Below are positions 8,964 through 18,315 of a DNA stretch of 64,000 nt, piece by piece (positions within the stretch are counted from its first letter, which is position 1; each line of letters starts with the position of its first letter). This DNA comes from Gammaproteobacteria bacterium (GTDB lineage: Bacteria > Pseudomonadota > Gammaproteobacteria > HK1). The notes below the pieces were generated by a model. It saw only the letters and a list, made by a program, of their open reading frames with translations, was not told the DNA's origin and made no database searches. The stretch spans positions 33,850 through 97,849 of the forward strand of contig JAJDUQ010000262.1 of assembly GCA_022826505.1 (NCBI GenBank), read 5' to 3'. Both the position numbers and the translations under genes were made by a program.

Positions 8964-11062
8964 GGGGTGCCTCCGTCGCGTCGCGGCGCAGCGCTGCGTT
9001 CGAGCACCAGATAGCCGCGGGCATCCACGTGAACGTCGAAATTCGCCGAGACGACGGTGGCGGTCTGATCCTCCACGACGAGGCACGGGCCAGGGAGACG
9101 GTCGCCGGGTGCGAGGCCCTCCCGGCCGTGAACGGGGACCGGCGTTTCCGCTCCGGTGACGGGATCGTGGACCACCCTGGTCGAGGCTGCGCCATCCACC
9201 AACCGGTGTTCGACCGGTGCGGCGCGAGCCGTCGGTTCGGATTCGGTGCTCACCGTGACCAGCCAGCTCAGGATCTCGATGTCGGCACGAGGGATGGTTC
9301 GGGCGAACACCCTGCGGTACTCGGCGTCGAAGGCCGATCGAAGCGTTCCGGCATCCTCCTCGGTCAGCCGGTGTCCCGGCAGCGGCACGACGATCTCGTG
9401 CCCCTGGCCGGCGTAGCGCATGTGGGCGCTGCGCCGCTCGCACAGCGGCTGCCCCGGCGCTCCGACGGACACCACACCCCGGGCCTCCTCGCCGAGGTCG
9501 GCGAGCACCCGGTTCGCACCGGCGCAGTCGAATCGCTTCAGTCGCATGTAGTGACTCCGCACGACCTCGTAGGCCACCGGTGCGCGGAGAAATCCGATCG
9601 CCGATCCGACGCCCGCGTGGGTCGGCACCACGACGCGGTCGATCCCGAGCTTCTCCGCCAGCCGTGCCGCATGCAACGGGGCGGCGCCGCCGAACGCGAT
9701 CAGGGTGTGATCGCCGATGTTGCGCCCGCGCTCGATCGCATGCACCCGGGCGGCATTGGCCATGCGTTCGTCTACCACCTCGCTGACGCCGCAAGCCGCC
9801 GTCTGCGCCGTGAGATCGAGCGGGCCGGCGACGGCCCGCGCAAGCGCAAGGTTCGCCGCCTCCGGCTCGAGCGCCATGGTTCCGCCGGCGAACCGGTCGG
9901 TGTCGATGCGTCCGAGCACCAGGTCGGCGTCGGTCACGGTCGCCTCCACGCCTCCCCGGCCGTAGCAGGCCGGTCCCGGATCCGCCCCCGCGCTCCGCGG
10001 TCCCACCGCAATCCGGCCAATCTCGTCGACCCGAGCCACGGAGCCGCCGCCCGCCCCGATCTCGATCATCTCGATGGCCGGAATCCTCAGCGGCAGCCCG
10101 CTGCCCCTGAGTAACCGGGCGGCGCGGTCGACCTCGAAACCCTGCACCGTATCCGGGACGAAGCCGTCGATCAGGCAGATCTTTGCGGTGGTGCCGCCCA
10201 TGTCGAATGCGACGACCCGCTCGTGAGCGCACTCGGCGGCGATCCGGCCGGCCAGCACCGCACCCCCCGCCGGGCCCGATTCGACCAGCCGGATCGGAAA
10301 GCGCGCTCCGGTTTCGAGCGTCATCAGCCCGCCGCCCGACGACATCAGGAAGATCGGGCAGTCGAGTCCCCGCTCGCGCAGCACCGCCTCCAGACGGCGC
10401 AGGTACCGGGTCATCAGGGGTTGCACGTACGCGTTGGCGCAAGCGGTCGACAGGCGGTCGTACTCGCGGATCTCCGGGCACACCTCCGAGGACAGCGTGA
10501 CGTCGAGGTCGGGCAGGGACTCGGTCAGAATCTCGCGGACGCGCTGCTCGTGGGCCGGATTCGCATAGCCGTGCAGAAATCCGACCGCCACGCTGCGGAC
10601 CTGCTGCCGTTCGAGGACGGGGACCAGCGCCCGCACCGCGTCCTCGTCCATATCCCGCAGCACCTTGCCGGCGGCGGAGATCCGCTCCGGCACCCCGAAG
10701 CGACGGCGGCGAGGGATCAGCGGCGGGCGCTTGTCCAGGTAGAGGTCGTACTGATCGTAGCGACTCTCGTACCCCGTCTCGAGGATGTCGCGAAATCCCG
10801 CCGTGGTGACCAGGGCGCTGACCGCGCCCTTGCGCTCGATGATCGCGTTGGTGGCAAGCGTGGTGCCGTGGACCAGCAGATCGACATCACCGGCGCGGAG
10901 GCCGGCATCCTCGAGCGCGATCGCGATGCCGTCGACGACGCCCTCTTCCGGCGCCCGCGGCGTGGTCAGGCACTTGGCGGTGGTCAGTCCGTTCGGCCCT
11001 TCGAGCGCGATGTCGGTGAACGTGCCGCCGACGTCGACCCCAACCCGGTACTTGGCCGCCAT
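8960..11062 (-). CDS. hyuA: Hydantoinase/5-oxoprolinase A subunit, second copy
   Basis: A full-length 700-residue HyuA. The N-terminal phosphate-binding motif VGVDVGGTFTD is at residues 8-18, the adenosine-side motif FDMGGTTAKICLIDG near 290, IGAGGGS near 337 and PGPACYG near 367. It is the large ATP-binding subunit that acts with HyuB on a cyclic imide (N-methylhydantoin, hydantoin or 5-oxoproline type). It is the first gene of a two-gene operon with the 4-base hyuB overlap. It gives the reference for how much of the truncated gene at position 1 is missing. Confidence 0.95.
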   Translation of the reverse strand: MAAKYRVGVDVGGTFTDIALEGPNGLTTAKCLTTPRAPEEGVVDGIAIALEDAGLRAGDVDLLVHGTTLATNAIIERKGAVSALVTTAGFRDILETGYESRYDQYDLYLDKRPPLIPRRRRFGVPERISAAGKVLRDMDEDAVRALVPVLERQQVRSVAVGFLHGYANPAHEQRVREILTESLPDLDVTLSSEVCPEIREYDRLSTACANAYVQPLMTRYLRRLEAVLRERGLDCPIFLMSSGGGLMTLETGARFPIRLVESGPAGGAVLAGRIAAECAHERVVAFDMGGTTAKICLIDGFVPDTVQGFEVDRAARLLRGSGLPLRIPAIEMIEIGAGGGSVARVDEIGRIAVGPRSAGADPGPACYGRGGVEATVTDADLVLGRIDTDRFAGGTMALEPEAANLALARAVAGPLDLTAQTAACGVSEVVDERMANAARVHAIERGRNIGDHTLIAFGGAAPLHAARLAEKLGIDRVVVPTHAGVGSAIGFLRAPVAYEVVRSHYMRLKRFDCAGANRVLADLGEEARGVVSVGAPGQPLCERRSAHMRYAGQGHEIVVPLPGHRLTEEDAGTLRSAFDAEYRRVFARTIPRADIEILSWLVTVSTESEPTARAAPVEHRLVDGAASTRVVHDPVTGAETPVPVHGREGLAPGDRLPGPCLVVEDQTATVVSANFDVHVDARGYLVLERSAAPRRDGGTP

Positions 11063-11340
11063 GTCTCACCGATTCACGGCGGCGGACGCGGGACTGCCGG
11101 CATCGGCCGCGTTGAGCGCGGCCAGGGTGCTCGATCCGCGGTTGCGGGACATCGGGGCGAGTCCGCCTGCGCTCCCTGACTCGCGCCCGCCTTGCCGCTG
11201 CCGACAGATCCGGGCCTTCGCTTCGCGCGCCGGTGAGATATGGCGGCTGGCCGGCGATTCAGTCATGACGCGTGGATGTCCTCGTGTCGTTGCGGCGAGA
11301 CCGCGCACTCGTCCAACGCTTGATTGCAGCTTCGGAGGCC

Positions 11341-11730
11341 TCACCACCGACAGCTCACCGGATAGCGATGGACGGCATCGTCGGGGGTGAGGATGATCGC
11401 GTTCGCCCTGAGCGCCGCAGCCACGAGCAATCGGTCGAACGGGTCCCGGTGGTGCTGCGGCAGCTCGCTGGCGCGATAGATGTCCTCTCTCCCGAGTGCA
11501 CGGCATTCCAGTGACCAGGCGGCCACCTGCGACTCGACCCAGCGCCGGGGGGGCTCCGGGAGCCCGAGCTTGCCCGCGCTCCACTTCAGAGAAATCTCCA
11601 GGACCGAGACCTCGCTCAGAAGCAGCCGGGTGTCCGGTGCATCGATGAATTCCGTTGCCGTCGCCGAGAGCTTGTCGGGAGATGCGCAAAGCCAGACGAA
11701 CGTGCAGGTATCGAGCATGCAGTCCGTCAC
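11341..11730 (-). CDS. PIN-domain toxin
   Basis: A 129-residue PIN-domain toxin with all four expected acidic residues: Asp in MLDTCTFVWL, Glu in SEVSVLEISLK, Asp in HRDPFDRLLVAAA and Asp in ILTPDDAV. HRDPFDR is typical of PIN proteins paired with Phd-type antitoxins. It overlaps the antitoxin by 4 bases. The predicted activity is RNA cleavage. The target is unknown. Confidence 0.88.
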   Translation of the reverse strand: MTDCMLDTCTFVWLCASPDKLSATATEFIDAPDTRLLLSEVSVLEISLKWSAGKLGLPEPPRRWVESQVAAWSLECRALGREDIYRASELPQHHRDPFDRLLVAAALRANAIILTPDDAVHRYPVSCRW

Positions 11731-11966
11731 AGTCCCCAGACCTTCATCTCGTCGTCGGTGAGGGGCCGGAAGGCATCGTCGGCATGTCGCACCTCCGATG
11801 AAGTCAGGGTTCCGACCGGCGGTCGAGACGCCTCCTCCGGCCGCACCGCGACCAGTCGGGCCATCGGTGTGCTGCCGTTGAGGATGAGGACGGTCTCCCC
11901 CGCCCGTACTTCCCTCAGCAGGCGCGAAAGGTGCGTCTTGGCCTGATGTGTGGTGACCGTCTTCAC
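11727..11966 (-). CDS. Phd/YefM-type antitoxin
   Basis: A 79-residue Phd/prevent-host-death antitoxin: KTVTTHQAKTHLSRLLREV is the DNA-binding start, followed by GETVLILNGSTPMARLV. The start is a GTG at 11966 with a GGAG ribosome site 6 bases upstream. The C-terminal 30 residues are the flexible toxin-binding tail. It is the first gene of the pair with the PIN toxin at 11341-11730 and probably represses the promoter at 12009-12037. Confidence 0.87.
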   Translation of the reverse strand: MKTVTTHQAKTHLSRLLREVRAGETVLILNGSTPMARLVAVRPEEASRPPVGTLTSSEVRHADDAFRPLTDDEMKVWGL

Positions 11967-12336
11967 CGGTTTCTCCGAAAACGGAATGCTCCGGGGCGAA
12001 GCGGCAACACTATATGGTCCAGTCTTGACTTAGTCCATTCGAAGAGCAAGTCCGCAGCACTTCCCGCCAGCGTCTCGAGGTACTGCTCCACCGCGCGAAT
12101 TCGACCCGATTCCAGCCGTCCGGGCGCCTGACCCGGCCGGTTTGGCGAGCGATTTCGGGCCCGGCGGAAACTGCTCACAAGTCCGCGAAATGGTTCCGCC
12201 CGGCGGATGACAATCGTCTCCAGGAAGACAACGGAGCAGCAAGCCGTTGCGATGAAGGGCCATTCTCCCGCTCACCGCAGCGATCATGCCTCGAAATCCG
12301 ACCCGGCCGCCAACGGCACGGAACGTCGGGGACCGG
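11967..12336. other. Intergenic stretch, no gene seen
   Basis: This 370-base gap lies between the Phd antitoxin start and the amidohydrolase stop. Apart from the promoter at 12009-12037, only short GC-driven open frames are present, with no start signals or family resemblance. Confidence 0.5.
12009..12037 (-). promoter_or_regulatory. Promoter of the phd/PIN pair
   Basis: On the minus strand TGGACT (12032-12037) and TATAGT (12009-12014) are separated by 17 bases, about 40 bases before the antitoxin start. A palindromic GACTTAGTC lies across the -35 end (about 12026-12034) and could be an operator for Phd autorepression. Confidence 0.42.
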
Positions 12337-13701
12337 TTACTGAAGCGTCACTGGCTGCGTCCCATGACGCGCCCACAGTTTCTCGGCCACCACCTGCGCC
12401 TCGGCGACGATCCCATCGCCGTCGAAGGCGGTCGCCCGGCCACCTTCGATCAGGACCCGGCCGTCCACGATCACGGTATCCACGTTGCTGCCGCGGCCGC
12501 TGTGCACCACGATGCCGACCCCGTCGATCACCGGCGACAGGTTCGGATGATTGCGGTCGAGCAGGATCAGGTCGGCCTTGCGGCCGGGCTCGATGCAACC
12601 GATTCGGTCACCGAGTCGAAGGACCGACGCCCCGCCGGTCGTGGCCCAGCGCAGGACATCGAGCGCCTTTGGCTCGTACTCGGCGCCACGGACCCGGGCG
12701 GTGGCGATGGCGGCGCGCATCGCCTCGAACATGTCTCCGGACTTGGTATCGGTGCAGAGCGAGATGCGTGCGCCCGACGCGGCCAGATCGAGAATCGGCG
12801 CGGTCCGCCCCGACGCGAGGTTGCCGACCGGCGCGTGCGCGACCGCGATTGCGGCCGCGCCCGCTTCGCGGACGTCCGCGGCGGTCATGTGGATGCAGTG
12901 CGCGGCGATCAGCCTGTCGTGCAGCAGCCCCGCCGCGGCCAGCGTCTCCACCGGGCTTCGTCCGTCGCGCTCGCGGACGTGATCGACTTCGCGCCGGCTC
13001 TGGCACAGGTGCGTGTGCACGAGGCAGCCGAGCCGATCCGCCTCCGCGGCGACGCGCGCGAGCGTCTCGGGTCCGCAGGTATCGGGCGCGTGCGGCGCCA
13101 GATCGCATCGCAGCCGGCCATCGGCCCTGCCGCTCCATCGCGTGATCAGATCGAGGCTTTCCGCCAGCATCGCCGCGCCGACGGCCGGGTCGTGTCTCGT
13201 GTGGCCGGCGGCGAGACGGGCCGACGTCGTGTCCATGATGCGTCCGCACAACACCGCGCGCACGCCGATCTCGGCCGCCGCCTCGGCCAGCGCGCCGGGA
13301 TGGAGATAGTAGTCGACGATGGTCGTCGCACCGGAGGCCACGGCCTCGTAGACACCGAGGCGGGCAAGGGCGAGCGCCTCTTCGTAGCCGAGCGCATCTC
13401 CCTGGGGCACACCCTGAAGATAGGCGGGGGCGAACCCCCGGTCCTCGACCATGCCGCGCACGATCATCAGCGGCGAATGATTGTGCGTGTTGACGAGTCC
13501 CGGCATCAGGATGTTGCCTCGGGCGTCGAGCGTCCGCCCGGGCAACCAGCGAACCCGGGAATCATCCGGGGGACCGACGCTCACGATCCGATCGCCGGAC
13601 ACGGCGACCGTACCGTTCGCAACGATGCGATCGCCGGCGTCCAGCGTCAGTACCAGCGCATTCCGGATCAGCAGATCGCAGGTCTTCTCGGTAGTGGCCA
13701 T
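12337..13701 (-). CDS. Amidohydrolase-superfamily deaminase/hydrolase (TrzA/AtzA-like)
   Basis: A 454-residue metal-dependent amidohydrolase of the chlorohydrolase/cytosine-deaminase branch. The metal motif is NTHNHSP near residue 72 (His-x-His), then HTHLC near 230 and HCIHMT near 268, and the catalytic Asp is in CTDTKSGDM near 317. Relatives deaminate or dechlorinate N-heterocycles and guanidino compounds. It follows the TRAP permease gene dctM on the same strand after 270 bases and may degrade what that transporter imports. With two HyuAB sets nearby, a cyclic ureide or creatinine-like substrate is attractive but unproven. Confidence 0.88.
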   Translation of the reverse strand: MATTEKTCDLLIRNALVLTLDAGDRIVANGTVAVSGDRIVSVGPPDDSRVRWLPGRTLDARGNILMPGLVNTHNHSPLMIVRGMVEDRGFAPAYLQGVPQGDALGYEEALALARLGVYEAVASGATTIVDYYLHPGALAEAAAEIGVRAVLCGRIMDTTSARLAAGHTRHDPAVGAAMLAESLDLITRWSGRADGRLRCDLAPHAPDTCGPETLARVAAEADRLGCLVHTHLCQSRREVDHVRERDGRSPVETLAAAGLLHDRLIAAHCIHMTAADVREAGAAAIAVAHAPVGNLASGRTAPILDLAASGARISLCTDTKSGDMFEAMRAAIATARVRGAEYEPKALDVLRWATTGGASVLRLGDRIGCIEPGRKADLILLDRNHPNLSPVIDGVGIVVHSGRGSNVDTVIVDGRVLIEGGRATAFDGDGIVAEAQVVAEKLWARHGTQPVTLQ

Positions 13702-13971
13702 CGAACGACGTCCGCCCGGGCTGCGGAGAACGGCCGCAGTATAGTGGCTGCGTTCGCGCGCTCCGGCGGCAACCGAGTCATCCGGGTGGTGGCCGCACGA
13801 TTCCGGCGAGTGTGAATGGTCTGCAGATCGCCCGGCTGGATCGGACCGTGGAGCCGGAGCGCCCTATCCGGCCTGCGAGGACGACGGGAGCCACCGGAAC
13901 AGCCCGCCGGCTGGATATCGCTCACCGTTGGCGCAGCCCGATGGGACTGCCCGAGCGGAAGCCGAACGACC

Positions 13972-15465
13972 CTACCGGCTGATCATCAGCTTGGGGAGGA
14001 AGGTCACGATCTCGGGAAACGCGGTGATGATCACGATCCCCAGCACCATCAGGAAGAAGAACGGGATCGCGGCCTTCGTGACCTCCATGATGTCCCGCCC
14101 GGTCATGGACTGCAGCACGAACAGGTTGAACCCGACCGGCGGAGTGATTTGCGCCATCTCGACCACGATCACCACGTAGATGCCGAACCAGAGGAGATCG
14201 ATATTCGCGTCGGTGACCATCGGCAGCACCACCGCGGCGCTGACCACCATCATCGACACGCCGTCGAGGAAGCAACCGAGGAGGATGTAGAAGATGGTGA
14301 GCGCGAAGATGAGCATGTACGGCGACAGTTCCAGGCCGCCGACCCAGCTCGCCAGGTGGCGCGGGATGCCGGTGAAGCCCATGGCGATCGACAGGAAGGC
14401 GGCACCCACCAGGATGAAGCCGATCATGCACGACGTGCGCATCGCACCCATCAGGCTGGTCATGAAGGTGTAGCGGTTCAGGGTGCCGGAGGCGGCGGCC
14501 AGCACCAGCGCGCCCAGCACCCCGATGGTCGCGGCCTCGGTCGGCGTCGCCATCCCGCCGTAGATCGAGCCCAGCACCGCGACGATCAGGCACAGTACCG
14601 GGACCAGCAGCCTGGTGCGCGGCGAGATCTGGGCGATCGCGATGGTTCCGGCCAGCCCGAGACCGAAGATCAGCATGCCGCCGGTCACGACGTCGTCGTC
14701 GAATTCCGGGTTGGCGGCGGCCAGGCCGGCCGACATCCAGACCGCCAGCTCCTGGAGTGACCCGGACAACGCCCACAACGCCGCGACCAGCACCACCTCG
14801 AGACCGAGGAAGGTGAAGTCGGCGCGGGTCAGGCTGATGTCGCTCCTCGGCGTGCGTCCGGGATGGATGAGCGTCCACAGCATCACGTAGCCCATGAAGA
14901 TGCCGATCAGCAGCGCGCCGGGCAGCACGCCCGCGATGAACAGCCGCGAGATCGACTGCTGGGCGATGACGCCGTAGACAATCAGCATGATGGAGGGCGG
15001 GATCAGCAGCCCCAGCGTGCCGGACCCGGCCAGGGTGCCGATGCTCAGGCCCTCGTCGTAGCCACGCTTGCGCAGCTCCGGCACGCTCATTCGCGCCACC
15101 GTCGCGCACGTCACCGAGGACGAGCCCGCCACCGCGGCCATGACCCCGCACCCCACGATGTTGACGTGCAGCAGGCGACCCGGCAGCCAGGACAGCCACG
15201 GCGCCAGCCCGTTGAACATGTCGGCCGACAACCGGGTGCGGAACAGGATCTCGCCCATCCAGATGAACAGCGGCAGAGCGGTCAGCGCCCAGTTCCAGCT
15301 CGCGTCCCACACGGTGGTGGCGAGCAACGAGCCGGCCGGCGCCGGCGAGAACACCTCCAGGGCCAGGAAGCCGACCGCAAGCAGCGACATCGCCACCCAG
15401 ATCCCGGACGCGAGCAGCGCCAGCATGAAGCCGAACAGGATGATGGTGACGAGCGCCGGATCCAT
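13972..15465 (-). CDS. dctM: TRAP transporter large permease (DctM type)
   Basis: A 497-residue integral membrane protein of the DctM/TRAP large-subunit family with about twelve to fourteen hydrophobic segments. It is the channel-forming half of a sodium-driven TRAP uptake system. Family stretches include LLIPPSIMLIVYGVIAQQS and FVLQSMTGRDIMEV near the end. It is somewhat longer than average, with an extended central loop. It follows dctQ by 66 bases and forms an operon with dctP and dctQ. An amidohydrolase lies downstream. Confidence 0.93.
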   Translation of the reverse strand: MDPALVTIILFGFMLALLASGIWVAMSLLAVGFLALEVFSPAPAGSLLATTVWDASWNWALTALPLFIWMGEILFRTRLSADMFNGLAPWLSWLPGRLLHVNIVGCGVMAAVAGSSSVTCATVARMSVPELRKRGYDEGLSIGTLAGSGTLGLLIPPSIMLIVYGVIAQQSISRLFIAGVLPGALLIGIFMGYVMLWTLIHPGRTPRSDISLTRADFTFLGLEVVLVAALWALSGSLQELAVWMSAGLAAANPEFDDDVVTGGMLIFGLGLAGTIAIAQISPRTRLLVPVLCLIVAVLGSIYGGMATPTEAATIGVLGALVLAAASGTLNRYTFMTSLMGAMRTSCMIGFILVGAAFLSIAMGFTGIPRHLASWVGGLELSPYMLIFALTIFYILLGCFLDGVSMMVVSAAVVLPMVTDANIDLLWFGIYVVIVVEMAQITPPVGFNLFVLQSMTGRDIMEVTKAAIPFFFLMVLGIVIITAFPEIVTFLPKLMISR

Positions 15466-15531
15466 CAGGCCGGTCTCCGCGTCCGGGCTCGACGAACGTC
15501 CGGCATGGCGATGCGGGCGGGGGCCACCGGG

Positions 15532-16149
15532 CTACGTCTTCTCTTCGGCGTAGGACATCGGTCCGCCGGACTCGTAGGACGGCTCGGCGCCCCGCAGCGC
15601 GGCCACGAACTCGTCGGCCAGCGCAACGGCGAGCACGGCGATGCCGGCCGTCATCGCCGCCTGCGGGATCCAGAGATTCATGATGATCAGGCCCTTGGTC
15701 ACCTCGCCGAAACGGAAGGTGTCCCACACCATCAGCACCGCCTGCGTGGTGGCGTAGCTCATCGCGACGGCCCCCGCGCCGGTGCACCACAGCTCGGCCC
15801 CGCGCTTGCCCCAGCCGCGCAGCCGTCGAAGCACCAGGTTGACCCGGATATGGGTGCCGTGCTTGAGGGTTGCGGCCAGTCCGAAGAAGGTGGACGCGGC
15901 CATGCAGAAGCCGGACACCTCGATGGCATCGATGGCGACGGCGAAGAACCGGCCGACGATCTGGGCGACGATCAAGCCGGCGATCGCGGCCAGGAAGAAG
16001 GCCGCGACGTAGCCGCTGACGTTGAACAGGCCGTCCAGCCACTTGCGTCGGGCGATGACGACAACCAGGAAAACAAGGCCGGTGACCACCAGGAACGAGG
16101 TTTCCGAATGGTCGCCGGCGAGCGACATCAGTGCCGCCAGGGGATTCAT
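15532..16149 (-). CDS. dctQ: TRAP transporter small permease (DctQ type)
   Basis: A 205-residue four-helix membrane protein of the DctQ type, the small subunit of the TRAP transporter. It shows EVSGFCMAASTFFGLAATLKHGTHIRVNL, a family hallmark seen in parts as EVSGFCMAAS and HGTHIRVNLV. The start at 16149 (MNPLAALMSLAGDH) was chosen; an in-frame upstream codon at 16200 lies in the stem-loop leader. It sits between dctP and dctM. Confidence 0.88.
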   Translation of the reverse strand: MNPLAALMSLAGDHSETSFLVVTGLVFLVVVIARRKWLDGLFNVSGYVAAFFLAAIAGLIVAQIVGRFFAVAIDAIEVSGFCMAASTFFGLAATLKHGTHIRVNLVLRRLRGWGKRGAELWCTGAGAVAMSYATTQAVLMVWDTFRFGEVTKGLIIMNLWIPQAAMTAGIAVLAVALADEFVAALRGAEPSYESGGPMSYAEEKT

Positions 16150-16205
16150 CGTGGAACTCTCCAGCGCCCGGTTCTCGAGACTCCTGCCGGGACCGCACAC
16201 GCCGT

Positions 16206-16239
16206 CCGGCGCGACCCCACCCGGGCGGGGCCGCGCCGG
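16206..16239 (-). promoter_or_regulatory. Intercistronic stem-loop after dctP
   Basis: CCGGCGCG plus CCCC (16206-16218) pair with GGGG plus CGCGCCGG (16227-16239) around one mismatch and an 8-base loop. The hairpin ends 16 bases after the dctP stop and lacks a U-tract, so it is more likely an mRNA-stabilising or partial-attenuation element than a terminator. The same arrangement follows the binding-protein genes at 34556 and 61984. Confidence 0.55.
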
Positions 16240-16254
16240 AAGCGTTCAGTCGAG

Positions 16255-17238
16255 CTATTCGACCAGCGCAAGATAGCGATCGAGCACTGCGACCGCTTCA
16301 GGGCTCGCCTGCGTTCGCCAGTCCTCCACCATCGCCTTGCCGATCGCCTGCATGTCCTCGATGACGGCCGCCGGCGCGTTGGCCGCGGTCATGCCGTTGT
16401 CCACCAGGGTCTTGATCTGCGCCTTGGTGGTGGCGGCCGACATCTCCCAGCCGCGCATCTCGGCCCGTTCGGCGGCCTGCAGCACCGCGTCCTGAACGTC
16501 GGCGTCGAGACGGTTCCAGGCCTTGAGGTTCACGACCACGCAGTTCTTCGAGTAGATGGCGCCGGCGTAGGTGAAGTGGCTCGTGTTGTCCCACGCCTGG
16601 ATGTCGATTCCGGTCTGCGGGCTCGTGAACAGCGCCTCGATGAGCCCCGTGGAGAAGGCCTGGGGAATCTCGGCAAACGGCAGGATGGTCGCGTTGAAGC
16701 CCAGCATCTCGCCCATCTTCTGGGTGGCGGTGGAGTAGATGCGCAGCTTCTTGCCCTTGAAGTCGCCGGTCTCGTTGACCGGGAACTGGGTATAGAAGCC
16801 CTGCCCGGGCCACGGCGTGTAGTACAGGATCTTCATGCCGTTCTTCTCGAAGAGCTGGTCGAAGTAAGGCTTCTGCACGTCCTTCAGGAGCCAGGACGTC
16901 GAGTAGTTCGGCGCGATGAAGGGAAGGCCGGCGAGGATGTACATCGGATCCTCGTTGCCGTAGACGCCGAGGCGGACCTCGCCGATCGGAATCTGGCCGG
17001 CCTGCAGGGCGCGCTTGATGGCGTCGAGCTTGATCAGCGTGTCGTTCGAGTTGAGCGTGATCTTGAGCTTGCCGCCGGTGCCCTTGTCCACGTCGTCGAT
17101 GAACGCGCGGATGTTCTTGGTGTGGAAGTTGGCGTCCGCATAGCCGCTCGCCATGATCCATTCTTCGGCCTGAGCCGGGACCGCCATCGCCGCGGCGACG
17201 GCGCCCGCCGCCAGGACCGTGGTCATTCGCCTGAACAT
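16255..17238 (-). CDS. dctP: TRAP transporter substrate-binding protein (DctP type)
   Basis: A 327-residue periplasmic binding protein. A signal peptide MFRRMTTVLAAGAVAAAMAVPAQA is expected to be cleaved before EEW. The mature part is DctP-like, with the conserved DFKGKKLRI segment and PFAEIPQAFSTG following it. It delivers ligand to the DctQM permease. The start at 17238 has a strong AAGGAG ribosome site 7 bases upstream. It is the first gene of the TRAP operon and is followed by a strong stem-loop. Ligands of this family are mostly carboxylates; the specific one is unknown. Confidence 0.93.
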   Translation of the reverse strand: MFRRMTTVLAAGAVAAAMAVPAQAEEWIMASGYADANFHTKNIRAFIDDVDKGTGGKLKITLNSNDTLIKLDAIKRALQAGQIPIGEVRLGVYGNEDPMYILAGLPFIAPNYSTSWLLKDVQKPYFDQLFEKNGMKILYYTPWPGQGFYTQFPVNETGDFKGKKLRIYSTATQKMGEMLGFNATILPFAEIPQAFSTGLIEALFTSPQTGIDIQAWDNTSHFTYAGAIYSKNCVVVNLKAWNRLDADVQDAVLQAAERAEMRGWEMSAATTKAQIKTLVDNGMTAANAPAAVIEDMQAIGKAMVEDWRTQASPEAVAVLDRYLALVE

Positions 17239-17468
17239 GTTCGATCTCCTTCGGTTGGGTCGCTTGTGGAATTCGCAGACTGCCCGGATATCTCCGCCTC
17301 CGATGATGTCGCCGCGCGACTCCGGCGCCATCGCATTGCGGACAGGGAGTGTCGGGGTCTGTGACGGGTTTGTCCAGCGACGGGAGGAGCCGTCGCGGCA
17401 CCCGGTGCGAAGGGACGGACGAGCGGGGGAGCGACAGCGAAATCGCGGCGATCCGGATGGCATGCCCG

Positions 17469-18188
17469 TCAGAGAGGATTCGCGTTGCCCGGCCCGGGAA
17501 ACGAATGAAGCCGGCAATGCCGGTCGCGGCGCTCCGTGAGGTCCTCGATCACCGCCCCCTTGAACCCCTCCGGCCCATGACGGTCCCGCAGCTCGCGCCG
17601 GTATGCCGGGATGTCGAGCACTTCCGCGCCGAACCGGACCCGCCGGAACAGGCGCGGGAACCGGTCCCCCGGTGCGTGGACATGATGCAGGCCCCCGCTG
17701 TAGCCGATGAACAGACGACCGTCGGGGACCGACTCGAGGATGTCGGCGATGCCGCCACGGATGGTCATCGGGTTGCCGTCGAGATCGAGTCCGGTGCGGC
17801 GCTTCATGCGGCCCTCGGGCAGGATGACGATCAGGGCCTCCTCGTCGTGCAGCCGCTCCAGCACCTCCGCCCACGTCTCGTCTCGCTGGCGCGTCACCTG
17901 CACCACGTGCCGCGCGATGAACCGGAAGAATCGGCCGACGATCGGCCGTGCCAGCGTCTTGTCGGCCACCGGAAGCACGCCGTGCGCCGCGATCCGCCAG
18001 AGAAGGCGATTGGGCGCGATGGCCGTCACCACCGGCTCGAACAGGCTGGTGTGATTGAGGAGCGCCACGACCCGCAGGCCGGTCCACGGGTCATCGACTT
18101 CGCGAACGAATTCGAGACGCACCCGAAACAGGAGTCGGCTCGCGGTCTTGATGGCGAGCAGCAGGAGAAAGACGGCACAACTCCGCAT
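17469..18188 (-). CDS. Lysophospholipid acyltransferase-like protein (PlsC family)
   Basis: A 239-residue PlsC/LPLAT-like acyltransferase that would transfer an acyl chain to a lysophospholipid or similar acceptor at the membrane. The block I motif reads NHTSLFEP, so the usual His-x4-Asp is His-x4-Glu. Block III is ILPEGRMKR rather than FPEGTRS. These changes place it in a divergent subgroup and make the substrate uncertain. A hydrophobic N-terminal segment (residues 1-15) may anchor it. The start at 18188 was chosen because upstream in-frame sequence overlaps the neighbouring toxin region and does not look coding. Confidence 0.72.
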   Translation of the reverse strand: MRSCAVFLLLLAIKTASRLLFRVRLEFVREVDDPWTGLRVVALLNHTSLFEPVVTAIAPNRLLWRIAAHGVLPVADKTLARPIVGRFFRFIARHVVQVTRQRDETWAEVLERLHDEEALIVILPEGRMKRRTGLDLDGNPMTIRGGIADILESVPDGRLFIGYSGGLHHVHAPGDRFPRLFRRVRFGAEVLDIPAYRRELRDRHGPEGFKGAVIEDLTERRDRHCRLHSFPGPGNANPL

Positions 18189-18315
18189 CGAAGGTCTGTG
18201 TGTCGGCGCACCGGTGCGCCGGTCAAGGGCGAGCTTCCGGCGCGAGGCCGGCGCCGTGATGGCAGCGTACGTCGGTTTCCACTCCTGCGGCGCGTGCTCG
18301 TGCAGATCGAACTCT

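Noticed and set aside
7068..9014. Long plus-strand open frame antisense to hyuB
   Set aside because: His/Arg/Gly-rich translation typical of the antisense of GC-rich genes; the minus-strand HyuB motifs are unambiguous.
11963..12178. 71-codon minus-strand open frame upstream of the Phd antitoxin
   Set aside because: It covers the predicted promoter and has no recognisable sequence or ribosome site.
13738..13743. TATACT -10 box before the amidohydrolase
   Set aside because: The nearest TTG-type -35 lies 23 bases away, too far for a normal promoter.
12286..13815. Plus-strand open frame antisense to the amidohydrolase
   Set aside because: No family resemblance; the opposite strand has complete metal-binding motifs.
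17098..17470. Plus-strand coding possibility in the dctP leader region
   Set aside because: Open frames there lack starts and motifs; the region is the leader of the TRAP operon.
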